Below are positions 1 through 6,550 of a DNA stretch of 7,787 nucleotides, piece after piece. This stretch comes from Sphingomonadaceae bacterium (GTDB lineage: Bacteria; Pseudomonadota; Alphaproteobacteria; Sphingomonadales; Sphingomonadaceae). A program made the position numbers and the translations under genes. The DNA lies in assembly GCA_019239785.1 (NCBI GenBank), contig JAFAZM010000364.1, positions 1 to 7,787 on the forward strand, given 5' to 3'. The stretch's first letter is position 1; each line of letters opens with the position of its first letter. The notes below the pieces were generated by a model. The model searched no databases. It was not told the origin of the DNA and worked only from the letters and a program-made list of their open reading frames with translations.

Positions 1-411
1 TGGAACGCGCTCGTCGACGGCGACCTGACGAAGCAATATTGGGGTCACGAGAACCGTTCCGATTGGAAGCCCGGCTCGCGCTGGGAGCATGTCCGGGTCG
101 GGCCGGAAGGCAAGGTCGACGTCGCCGGGCGGGTGCTCGAGATCGAGCCGCCGCGCCGGCTGGTGACGAGCTGGGCCTTTCCCGGCGAGGAGGACGATCC
201 GGCGCGGACCTCGCGGGTCACCTACGAGATCGAGCCGGTAGGCAGCGAGTCGCGCCTGACCGTGACGCACAGCGATCTCAACGAGCCCCGCATGCGCGCC
301 GGCGTCAGCGCCGGCTGGCCATTGGTGCTGTCCAGCCTGAAGAGCTTCCTGGAGCGGGGCACGGCGCTGGAGGCGCTCAATGCGCGGATCAAGGAGCTGG
401 AGGAGGATTGA
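1..411 (+). CDS. SRPBCC/AHSA1-type (Aha1-like) domain protein, C-terminal part
   Basis: The open frame runs in from before the window and ends at TGA 409-411, giving 136 residues with no start codon of its own. The sequence fits the SRPBCC fold of the AHSA1 family, which forms a hydrophobic cavity for small ligands. It shows a tryptophan- and glycine-rich early part (YWG, then SDWKPGSRW), a strand reading VLEIEPPRRLVTSW, a strand RLTVTHSDL, and a closing amphipathic helix (GWPLVLSSLKSFLERG) typical of these proteins. Internal GTG 133 is not the real start, because family-like sequence continues upstream of it to the window edge. In many proteobacteria such genes follow an ArsR-type regulator; whether that holds here lies outside the window. 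It converges on dnaE2 across a 147-bp gap. The family is fairly clear, but substrate and role cannot be read from sequence. Confidence 0.82.
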   Translation, partial: WNALVDGDLTKQYWGHENRSDWKPGSRWEHVRVGPEGKVDVAGRVLEIEPPRRLVTSWAFPGEEDDPARTSRVTYEIEPVGSESRLTVTHSDLNEPRMRAGVSAGWPLVLSSLKSFLERGTALEALNARIKELEED

Positions 412-419
412 GGTCTGTA

Positions 420-554
420 GATCCTCCCCGGGACGGGGAGGTGGCAGGCCGAAGGCCTGACGGAGGGGGCCCGGCGGAGGAGAGGCTTTGAACGCGGGGC
501 CCCCTCCACCACGCGCTACGCGCGCGGTCCTCCTCCCCGTCCCGGGGGAGGATT
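420..554. repeat. Intergenic palindromic repeat, copy A (between convergent genes)
   Basis: This ~135-bp block is an imperfect long palindrome. Its outer arms 421-443 and 530-553 match as inverted repeats with one extra base and a mismatch at the inner end (ATCCTCCCCGGGACGGGGAGG on the left). Inside is a perfect hairpin CAGGCC-GAA-GGCCTG (445-459), then GGAGGGGGCC (462-471) pairing with GGCCCCCTCC (498-507), then a GC-alternating hairpin near 512-526. It begins 9 bp after the SRPBCC stop and ends 5 bp before the dnaE2 stop, so RNA from either side would fold into a long stem. It may therefore act as a two-way terminator, although there is no clear U-tract. The build is the same as that of the element inside dnaE2 at 1393-1522. 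I see no gene in 412-558. Confidence 0.85.
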
Positions 555-558
555 TAAG

Positions 559-3500
559 TCAGTGAAAATTCCGCGACTGGATCCTGAGCCCGCCGTCCGG
601 CGCCCCCAGCAATGCCGGCACGCGGCGGGGGCGGTCGCGGGGATCGGGACCGCCGTTGCGGGCGGCGTCGGCCGGGCCGGGGCGATACGGGAAATTCTTC
701 TCGCCGACCTGGTGCAGCAACGGCGTCAGATCCTCGAGCCGCTCGCTGACGATGTGGATCACCTTGCCCTCGCGCTGCAGCCTGCCGCGGACCGAGACCA
801 TCGCCGAGGCCAGGATGATGCGGCGATGGGCCTCGAAGATGCGCTGCCAGACGATCGCATTGGCGATGCCGGTCTCGTCCTCCAGCGTCAGGAAGGTGAC
901 GTTGCCCTTGCCGGGCCGCTGCCGGACCAGGACGAGGCCGGCGACCTGGACCCGATCGCCGTCCTTCAATGAGGTGAGGCGTCCGGCCGGGACGATGCGG
1001 CGCCGGGCGAGCTCCTCCCGCAGGAAGGCGAGCGGGTGAGCGCGGAGCGACAGCTGGACAGCGCGATAATCCTCGATCACCTCGCGGCCTTCGGTCATTG
1101 GATTCAGCAGCACTTCGGGCTCCGCGGCGCGCGCCTCGGCAGCGGCGAAGAGCGGCAGCGGCGGCCCGCCCAGGCCGCGCACCCGCCAGAGCGCCTGGCG
1201 CCGGTCGAGGCCGAGGCAGGCGAAGGCATCGGCATCGGCGAGCTTCTCCAGCGCCGCCACCGGCACGCCGGTCCGCTGCCAGACATCCTCGATCGAGGTG
1301 AACGGCGCCTCCATCGCCGCCGCCGCGATCAAGGCGCCATGGGCGTTGGAGAGGCCCTTCACCATGCGCAGACCCAGGCGGAGAGGCAACTTTTCATCCC
1401 TGTGAGCGCAGCTCATGGGGAGGGGGACCGGCTGAAAGCCGGTGGAGGGGCCATCGGCGCCGTTCGCCCCTCCATGCTTCGCATGGCCCCCCTTCCCATC
1501 GCTTCGCGACAGGGAGGATGAAGGAGGCTCCAAAGTGCAATCCCAGCGGCTGGCATTGATGCAGACGGGGCGGACCTCCACGCCATGCTGGCGGGCGTCG
1601 CGGACGAGCTGGGCGACGCCGTAAAAGCCCATCGGCTGGGCATTGAGGATCGCCGCGCAGAAGACGTCCGGGTGATGGCATTTCATCCAGGAGGAGGCGT
1701 AGGCGATCTTGGCGAAGCTCGCGGCATGGCTTTCGGGGAAGCCGTAGCTGCCGAAGCCCTCGATCTGCCTGAAGGTCCGCTCGGCGAAGTCCCGCGTGTA
1801 GCCGTTGGCCAGCATGCCATTGATCATCTTGTCTTCGAACTCGCTCACCCCCCCAGTCGATTTGAAAGTCGCCATCGCCCGGCGCAGCTTATCGGCCTCG
1901 GCCGGTTTGAAGCCGGCACCGACCATTGCGATCTTCATCGCCTGCTCCTGAAACAGTGGCACGCCAAGCGTGTCTTTCAATATCTCTTTCAGTTCCGGCT
2001 TGGGATATTCCGGAAACTCCTTTCCTTCACGCCGGCGCAGATAGGGGTGCACCATGTTGCCTTGAATCGGTCCCGGCCGAACGATCGCGACCTGTATGAC
2101 GATGTCGTAAAAACAGCGCGGCTTGAGCCGCGGCAGCATCGACATCTGCGCCCGACTTTCGATTTGGAAAGTGCCGATCGTGTCCGCCTCGCATATCATA
2201 TCGAAGACGGCCGGATCGTCCTTCTGCATCTCCTCAGAGGCGAGCGTCAGACGCTGTCCTTTATGCTCTGCGAGCAGATCGAAGGCGCGCCGCATGCAGC
2301 CGAGCATGCCGACGCCGAGGACATCGACCTTCATGATCTTCAATTCCTCGAGATCGTCCTTCTCCCACTCGATGACACTACGATCCACCATGGTCGCCGG
2401 CTCGATCGGCACGAGCTCGTCGAGCCGATCGCGCGTGAGGACGAAACCGCCCGGGTGCTGGCTCAAATGGCGCGGCGTGCCGATCAGCTGGCGGCTCAGC
2501 TCCAGCGTCAAGGCGAGGCGGGGATCGCTTGCGTCGAGACCGAGTTGCTCGACATGGCGTTCGGCGACGCCGTCATTGGACCAGCCCCAGACCTGACCCG
2601 ACAAGGTCGAGGTCACGTCTTCCGACAGGCCGAGCGCCTTGCCTACTTCGCGGACCGCGCCGCGGGTCCGGTAACGGCTGACCACTGCGGTCAGGGCGGC
2701 GTGATCATGACCATAGGTCTCGTAGATCCATTGGATCACTTCCTCGCGACGTTCGTGCTCGAAATCGACGTCGATGTCGGGCGGCTCGTCGCGGTCGTCC
2801 GACAAGAAGCGTTCGAACAACAGCTTTCGCTCGATCGGGTCGATGGAGGTGATGTTGAGCACGTAGCAGATCATCGAATTGGCTGCCGAACCGCGACCCT
2901 GGCAAAGAATCTCCTGGCTCCGGGCGAACTGGACGATCGAATTTACGGTGAGGAAGTAGGGCGCATAACTCCAATCGGCGACCAGCCTCAACTCCCGCTC
3001 CAGCAAATCCGAATAGTTTTTCGGCACACCTTGGGGAAATTTAGCCTGGAGCCCCTCACGGGTCAGACGCTCCAATGCTTCCTGGGGTGTTCGGCCAATC
3101 ATCACGATCTCATCGGGATATTGCTGGCCAAGTTCGCTCAGGGAGAAAGTGCAGCGTTGCGCGATATCGGCGGTGGCATGGATCGCGTCCGGAAAACTCC
3201 TGAAGCGGCGTTCCATCTCCTCCGGGCTCTTGAGATAGCGATCGGCGAAGCGCTCGCGGCGGAAGCCCAATTCGTCGATCGTGCAATGCTCGCGGATTGC
3301 GGTGACCACGTCCTGGAGCATGCGCTTGTCCGGTCCGTCATAGAGTACGTCGCCGGTGGCGAGCGCGCGCAGGCCGTGGCGGCGGGCGAGCGCGTCCAGC
3401 GCGTGCAGCCGTTTCGCCTCGCCGGGGCGGCGGCGGTGGGTAAGCGCTAGATGTCCTCGATCGCCGAAGATGTCCGCCATCTGGGCGAGCGCGATGTCCG

Positions 3501-3906
3501 TCACCCGGTCGGCCTCGTCGGGAACCAAGGCAGCGACCAATCCTTGGGACCAAGCGGCAACGTCCTCCCAATGAAGGAAGCAGTGGCCCTTCTCGCCCTT
3601 CTTTCGGTCGGCCCTGCTCTTGCCGACGGTGAGCAGACGGGTGAGGCGCGACCAGGCGGCGCGGCCCTCGGGCCAGACCAGCAAGGCGCTGCCGTCCATC
3701 AACTCGAGTCGACAGCCGGCAACCAGCCGCACCCCAATATCCCGCTCCGCCCTCAGCGCCTTGACCAGCCCGCCGACGCTGTTGCGGTCGGTGATGCCGA
3801 GCGCGGAATAGCCGAGCAATTGCGCCGCCGCGAACAGCTCCTCCGCGCTGGAGACGCCGCGCAGGAAGCTGAAATGCGTCGCGACCTGGAGCTCGACATA
3901 GGTCAT
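559..3906 (-). CDS. dnaE2: Error-prone DNA polymerase DnaE2 (C-family, SOS-inducible), with in-frame palindromic insertion
   Basis: The product is 1115 residues, a DNA polymerase III alpha paralogue that extends across lesions together with ImuA and ImuB. The start ATG (3906-3904) overlaps the imuB stop as ATGA, and the protein opens MTYVELQVATHFSFLRG, the usual DnaE2 N-terminus. An N-terminal PHP domain lacks the HxH metal pair seen in DnaE1-type proteins. The palm holds PPDIDVDF with catalytic D379 and D381, and the third acid is D528 in KVDVLG; all three needed acids are present. HPGGFV and the GLRMVKGL block before the helix-hairpin-helix region are intact, and a C-terminal OB fold (VQVAGLVLVRQRPGKG...VIHIVSERLEDL) precedes the final SRNFH. 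Oddities: residues about 795-838 come from a palindromic repeat (1393-1522), and the central third is much lower in GC than its ends, with codons such as AAA, TTT, GGT and TTG. The frame is unbroken, so activity is likely retained. Confidence 0.96.
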   Translation of the reverse strand: MTYVELQVATHFSFLRGVSSAEELFAAAQLLGYSALGITDRNSVGGLVKALRAERDIGVRLVAGCRLELMDGSALLVWPEGRAAWSRLTRLLTVGKSRADRKKGEKGHCFLHWEDVAAWSQGLVAALVPDEADRVTDIALAQMADIFGDRGHLALTHRRRPGEAKRLHALDALARRHGLRALATGDVLYDGPDKRMLQDVVTAIREHCTIDELGFRRERFADRYLKSPEEMERRFRSFPDAIHATADIAQRCTFSLSELGQQYPDEIVMIGRTPQEALERLTREGLQAKFPQGVPKNYSDLLERELRLVADWSYAPYFLTVNSIVQFARSQEILCQGRGSAANSMICYVLNITSIDPIERKLLFERFLSDDRDEPPDIDVDFEHERREEVIQWIYETYGHDHAALTAVVSRYRTRGAVREVGKALGLSEDVTSTLSGQVWGWSNDGVAERHVEQLGLDASDPRLALTLELSRQLIGTPRHLSQHPGGFVLTRDRLDELVPIEPATMVDRSVIEWEKDDLEELKIMKVDVLGVGMLGCMRRAFDLLAEHKGQRLTLASEEMQKDDPAVFDMICEADTIGTFQIESRAQMSMLPRLKPRCFYDIVIQVAIVRPGPIQGNMVHPYLRRREGKEFPEYPKPELKEILKDTLGVPLFQEQAMKIAMVGAGFKPAEADKLRRAMATFKSTGGVSEFEDKMINGMLANGYTRDFAERTFRQIEGFGSYGFPESHAASFAKIAYASSWMKCHHPDVFCAAILNAQPMGFYGVAQLVRDARQHGVEVRPVCINASRWDCTLEPPSSSLSRSDGKGGHAKHGGANGADGPSTGFQPVPLPMSCAHRDEKLPLRLGLRMVKGLSNAHGALIAAAAMEAPFTSIEDVWQRTGVPVAALEKLADADAFACLGLDRRQALWRVRGLGGPPLPLFAAAEARAAEPEVLLNPMTEGREVIEDYRAVQLSLRAHPLAFLREELARRRIVPAGRLTSLKDGDRVQVAGLVLVRQRPGKGNVTFLTLEDETGIANAIVWQRIFEAHRRIILASAMVSVRGRLQREGKVIHIVSERLEDLTPLLHQVGEKNFPYRPGPADAARNGGPDPRDRPRRVPALLGAPDGGLRIQSRNFH
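1393..1522. repeat. Palindromic repeat, copy B, inserted in frame within dnaE2
   Basis: About 130 bp inside dnaE2 have the architecture of the intergenic copy at 420-554. The ends are inverted: TTCATCC-CTGT at 1393 against ACAGGGAGGATGAA ending at 1522, the left end lacking three bases. From outside in are hairpins TGAGC-GCA-GCTCA (1403-1415) and TCGC-TTC-GCGA (1499-1509). The arm 1415-1426 pairs with 1488-1499 with one mismatch. Then come perfect hairpins ACCGGCT-GAA-AGCCGGT (1427-1443) and CCATGC-TTC-GCATGG (1472-1486), and the inner pair GGAGGGGC (1444-1451) with GCCCCTCC (1466-1473). Read on the dnaE2 strand it encodes about 44 Gly-, Ser- and Pro-rich residues (795-838). The other two minus-strand frames meet TGA stops at 1396-1394 and 1415-1413, so only the dnaE2 frame is fully open. 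That it is an insertion is inferred from DnaE2 relatives, where the WDCTLE and LRLGLRMVKGL motifs lie close together. Confidence 0.85.
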
Positions 3907-5537
3907 GCGAACAGGCCGTGCAGATGCCAGCTGAGGTCGCCGGTGGCGGGATCCTCGCCGTCGCCCTTGCGGAACAGCCAGAAGCGGGCGCCGTCCTCCG
4001 CCTCGACCTGGAAATAGTCGCGGACGGCCTCCCGCTCCGCCTCGCGCCGCCACCATTCGCCATAGACGCGCTCGGGCCCGTCGGCGGCGGCGACGCGATA
4101 GGAACGGCCGCGCCAGCGGAAGCGGGCCGGCGGGGCGTCCGGCAATTCGGCCATGACATGGTCGAGTGGCTCGGGCGGCGAGAGCAGGCGGACCGGCCGC
4201 GGCCAATCGGGCCATAAAGCCACCGGGCCAAGCGGGCCGGCGCGGCCAACGCTGCGTTCGGGGAGGTCGCTCTCCAAAGCGGTGAGACGGTGGACGCGGC
4301 GCGTGCCGAGACGCACGGCGAGGCGGTCGATCAGCAAAGCGAGATCGGGCGCGGGCCTGACGCCCGCCAGCTCGCCCTCGATCGCTTGCGCGCCGAGCGG
4401 CTCGACCCGCGTCGCAATGAGACGCAGCCGCTCGATGCCGAAACCGGGCTCGATCTCCTCGATCCTGGCATGGAGCAATCGGGTCAGATGAGCGCCGTCG
4501 CGAGTGGCGCGGGCCAGGCGCACCGCGACGCGCTGCACCTCCCTGTCGACCCGGTCCGCGGCAAGGATGAGGCGGCGGACGCCGAGGCCCGCTTCCGCCA
4601 GGATCGGCACCAGCCGCCGCACCGCCTCTCCCGCAGCCTCGGCAATCGCTTCGGGGCTTGCGATCGGTTCGACGAAGCGGAGCAGGATCGACGGCGGCTC
4701 TTCCGGGACGATCGGATCGAACGGCTCGGCGGCCCGGCCGAGCGCCTGGTCGAGCCGAAGGAGCAAGGCGTCTCCGAACCGGCGCTGCAAAGGGGCGCGC
4801 GGCATGGCGACGAGTTCGCCGATCCGTTCGAGCCCGAGCCGGCCGGCGCGGCCGAGCAGATCGTCGTCGAGCCGCAATGCGGCGAGCGGCATCTGCGCCA
4901 AAGCGTCGGCCTCGCGTCCGGAGGGGCAGAGCAGCAGCGGCTTCCCTCCGAAGCGGGCAAGCGCATGTGCCGCGCCCGTCGTGCTGGCCACCGCGATCCG
5001 CGCGGTGAAGCCGAGCCGCTTCAGGAAGGCGAGGATGCGGGTGCACATCGCTCGCTCGCCGCCGAACAGATGGGCGACGCCGCCGAGATCGAGCCAAAGC
5101 CCGTGCCCGCCCGAAAGCCCCGCGCGCGGCGTCCAGCGACGGGCGGCGAACAGGCCGAGCCGCTGCAGCCAGGCGGCATCGCCTTCGGGATCGGCGGGCC
5201 GCACGTCGAGGCCGGCGACGAGGATGCGCGCCTTGGCGAGCGGCATGCCGGGGGCGAGGCCGATCGCCCGCGCCTGCGGGCAGGCCGCGGCGAGGACGTT
5301 CTGATTGCCCTGCTTGTGGAAGGTGATCAGCGCCCCTTCGGCCCGGCGCAGCACCAGATCCTGCGCCGCCGCTTCCCGCGCCCAGCGCGCGCCCGGCCGC
5401 CAGGAGCCGGCGCGGGCGGGCAGGACGGAGGGATCGGCGCGCGGCGCGGCGGCGTCAGGCCGCGCGGCGCTGCGCTCGATCCGCCTGATCCGGTCGGTCG
5501 ACAGATCGGGCAGGAAGAGCGAGGCGAGCCTCGGCAT
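3903..5537 (-). CDS. imuB: ImuB, catalytically inactive Y-family polymerase-like mutasome protein
   Basis: The product is 544 residues and acts as the scaffold of the ImuA-ImuB-DnaE2 mutasome. The frame stays open upstream to 5828, but the start is placed at ATG 5537 because GGAGG lies six bases before it (5548-5544) and MPRLASLFLPDLSTDRIRR is the usual ImuB opening. The early Asp-containing metal motif of active Y-family polymerases is absent here, and the palm motif reads LWLDLGGVAHLFGGE (about 147-161), the ImuB signature. A helix-hairpin-helix-like stretch spans about 220-255, and the little-finger region about 285-420. The C-terminal domain (about 470-544) carries the typical GPERVYGEWW, RDYFQVE, FWLFRKG and HLHGLFA segments. 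I see no clear beta-clamp pentapeptide; the region near Q384 reads AQAIEGELAG. Its start lies inside imuA and its stop overlaps dnaE2, implying translational coupling. Confidence 0.95.
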   Translation of the reverse strand: MPRLASLFLPDLSTDRIRRIERSAARPDAAAPRADPSVLPARAGSWRPGARWAREAAAQDLVLRRAEGALITFHKQGNQNVLAAACPQARAIGLAPGMPLAKARILVAGLDVRPADPEGDAAWLQRLGLFAARRWTPRAGLSGGHGLWLDLGGVAHLFGGERAMCTRILAFLKRLGFTARIAVASTTGAAHALARFGGKPLLLCPSGREADALAQMPLAALRLDDDLLGRAGRLGLERIGELVAMPRAPLQRRFGDALLLRLDQALGRAAEPFDPIVPEEPPSILLRFVEPIASPEAIAEAAGEAVRRLVPILAEAGLGVRRLILAADRVDREVQRVAVRLARATRDGAHLTRLLHARIEEIEPGFGIERLRLIATRVEPLGAQAIEGELAGVRPAPDLALLIDRLAVRLGTRRVHRLTALESDLPERSVGRAGPLGPVALWPDWPRPVRLLSPPEPLDHVMAELPDAPPARFRWRGRSYRVAAADGPERVYGEWWRREAEREAVRDYFQVEAEDGARFWLFRKGDGEDPATGDLSWHLHGLFA

Positions 5538-6252
5538 CGGGAGCCTCCAAGAGCCAGTGATGCGGCGGCCCGCCCCGCTGCCGGACGAGCGAAACCTGCC
5601 AGCGGGCGCGGCCGATCCCCGGAAATGGCAAAGGCGCGGACGGCGCGCAGGCGATCCGCCAGCGGGTGAGCGCCGGCGAGGGCTGGACCAGAGGATCGGC
5701 ATCGGTCCGCCGCCAGCGCCGCAGCAAGAGGGCCGCGCCGCCGCCTTCCTCGGCGGCGAGCTGGAGCCGGCGCGCCGCGGCCATCGCCACCCGTCCGACC
5801 TCGCCGACCATCGCGGCGAGGCTGCCATGGCGGGCGCCCTCCTCCATCACCGCAAGCACCTCCTCGTCGTTGCGGCAATCGGCATAGAGCAGCCGGTCGG
5901 GCGTGAGCCCCGCTCCAGCGAGCCCGGGCGCGAACAGGTCGCGGCGGCTCTGCGCCCAAAGCACCTGCCCCCCTGCCCCCGCCTCGATGGCGAAGCGGGC
6001 GGCGAGCGCGGCGAGGAACAGGGTCGCGGCGCATTCGTCGTGCAGCCCGGGGCCGGCCGGCGCGGCCTCGTGCAGCCCGTGCGCCAGCCCGCCCCCGGCC
6101 AGGCGCTCGTCGACGTCCAGGATGCCGAAGGCCAGGCACGGCCGCCCGTCGTCGCCGGCGGCGCCGGAACGCTCGATCCGGCGCACCTCCTTGCGCAAGG
6201 CGGCGAGGCGCGCGTCCAGGGAGGACGGAACAGGCATGCGACTCGGATTCAT
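5455..6252 (-). CDS. imuA: ImuA, RecA-like accessory protein of the SOS mutasome
   Basis: The product is 265 residues from ATG 6252, or 260 from the second ATG at 6237. ImuA is a RecA-fold relative that works with ImuB and DnaE2 in damage-induced mutagenesis. Visible family traits are a short N-terminal helix (LDARLAALRKEVRRIE), the segment LAHGLHE (about 56-62) leading into a helix where RecA would have its ATP-binding loop, strand QVLWAQSRRDLFAPGL (about 96-111), LLYADCRNDEEVLAVMEEGAR (about 121-141), and a C-terminal RWQVSLVRQRGG and WLLEAPDAEARLALPARS. No canonical Walker A GxxxxGKT is present, as is common in this family. The last 83 bp also encode the ImuB N-terminus in another frame. 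The 6252 ATG sits two bases after the LexA box with no ribosome-binding site, so either it is leaderless or translation begins at 6237, which has only a weak GAG upstream. Confidence 0.92.
   Translation of the reverse strand: MNPSRMPVPSSLDARLAALRKEVRRIERSGAAGDDGRPCLAFGILDVDERLAGGGLAHGLHEAAPAGPGLHDECAATLFLAALAARFAIEAGAGGQVLWAQSRRDLFAPGLAGAGLTPDRLLYADCRNDEEVLAVMEEGARHGSLAAMVGEVGRVAMAAARRLQLAAEEGGGAALLLRRWRRTDADPLVQPSPALTRWRIACAPSAPLPFPGIGRARWQVSLVRQRGGPPHHWLLEAPDAEARLALPARSVDRPDQADRAQRRAA
5544..5548 (-). promoter_or_regulatory. Ribosome binding site of imuB inside imuA
   Basis: On the minus strand GGAGG is followed by six bases (CTCCCG) and then ATG at 5537. It lies within the imuA coding region and decides the imuB start among several in-frame candidates further upstream. 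Such an internal site fits translational coupling of the two genes. Confidence 0.75.
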
Positions 6253-6254
6253 TT

Positions 6255-6269
6255 GTTCCTGTTATGTTC
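6255..6269 (-). promoter_or_regulatory. LexA (SOS) operator in front of imuA
   Basis: The sequence is GTTC-CTGTTAT-GTTC on the plus strand (GAAC-ATAACAG-GAAC on the minus strand), an exact match to the GTTC-N7-GTTC direct-repeat LexA box known from alphaproteobacteria such as Caulobacter and Rhizobium. It ends two bases before the imuA ATG and covers the likely -10 element, so bound LexA would block polymerase. This makes the whole imuA-imuB-dnaE2 operon part of the SOS regulon. No second box is seen near the kinase gene. Confidence 0.93.
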
Positions 6270-6290
6270 CCTCGTGGTTTGAAGAGTCAA
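6261..6290 (-). promoter_or_regulatory. Putative sigma70 promoter of the imuA-imuB-dnaE2 operon
   Basis: Reading the minus strand, TTGACT (6290-6285) is followed after 18 bases by CATAAC (6266-6261). The -35 matches the consensus well and the -10 moderately. Transcription would start about seven bases later, near 6254, practically at the imuA ATG, giving a leaderless mRNA or, if translation begins at 6237, a leader of roughly 17 bases. The -10 lies inside the LexA box. The elements are seen in the sequence; the start site is inferred. Confidence 0.6.
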
Positions 6291-6310
6291 GCGGGCGTCC
6301 CCTTCCCCTT

Positions 6311-6428
6311 GCGTCACCCCGGCCAAGGCCGGGGTCTCGTCGAGACCCGCCGTGCCCTACCGGCCTGAAATCCCGGCCCCTTCGACCGCCTGAAGACAGG
6401 CGCTCAGGACGGGCCCGCCAGGATGACG
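6311..6428. repeat. Intergenic palindromic repeat of a second type (CGTCA...TGACG ends)
   Basis: A ~118-bp block lies between the divergent imuA operon and the kinase gene. It opens with a perfect stem ACCCCGGCC-AA-GGCCGGGGT (6316-6335), followed by TCTCG-T-CGAGA (6335-6345), and later a perfect hairpin CGCCTG-AAGA-CAGGCG (6387-6402). The outer ends CGTCA (6312-6316) and TGACG (6424-6428) are inverted. Its sequence differs from the elements at 420-554 and 1393-1522, so it belongs to another family. The style recalls dispersed repeats I associate with sphingomonad intergenic regions. It lies upstream of both neighbouring genes, so a terminator role is unlikely. Confidence 0.75.
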
Positions 6429-6550
6429 GTGGTGCGCGTAACAATCCTGTCTCGACGTCCGCAGAGCCGACACCCAGATAAAGCCGTAATGCCCGCCGCC
6501 CCCGCCTCTGGCCCCCGCTGCGCCTTGCCGCTAGAGAGGCGCCGATAGGC
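6429..6550 (+). promoter_or_regulatory. Leader region of the histidine kinase gene; possible stem over the ribosome binding site
   Basis: These 122 bp should hold the kinase promoter, but I cannot name convincing -35 and -10 boxes; GATAAA near 6477-6482 is only a weak -10 candidate. GAGAGG (6534-6539) lies eleven bases before the kinase ATG and is the best ribosome-binding site. AGAGGCG (6535-6541) can pair perfectly with CGCCTCT (6503-6509), which would cover that site. Whether this matters in the cell is unknown. No other gene is supported here. Confidence 0.35.

Noticed and set aside
1393..1522. The possibility that the palindrome splits dnaE2 into a pseudogene
   Set aside because: The dnaE2 frame is open across it and conserved motifs continue normally on both sides.
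1585..3450. A 621-codon open frame on the plus strand, antisense to dnaE2
   Set aside because: It has no recognisable domain and mirrors the dnaE2 codons; long antisense open frames are expected opposite GC-rich genes. The dnaE2 frame carries all family motifs.
3907..5097. Extension of the dnaE2 frame upstream to 5097, which would give 1512 residues
   Set aside because: The extra N-terminal part is Arg/Ala/Pro-rich noise lying over imuB; the family start MTYVELQ and the ATGA overlap place the start at 3906.
4290..5669. A 459-codon open frame on the plus strand, antisense to imuB
   Set aside because: The translation is Arg/Glu/Gly/Ala-rich with no domain, typical of a GC-rich shadow frame, while imuB on the other strand is clearly real.
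6489..6548. A 19-codon open frame ending two bases before the kinase start
   Set aside because: It has no ribosome-binding site or notable composition, and short open frames are common in GC-rich DNA. It would need conservation to be taken as a leader peptide.
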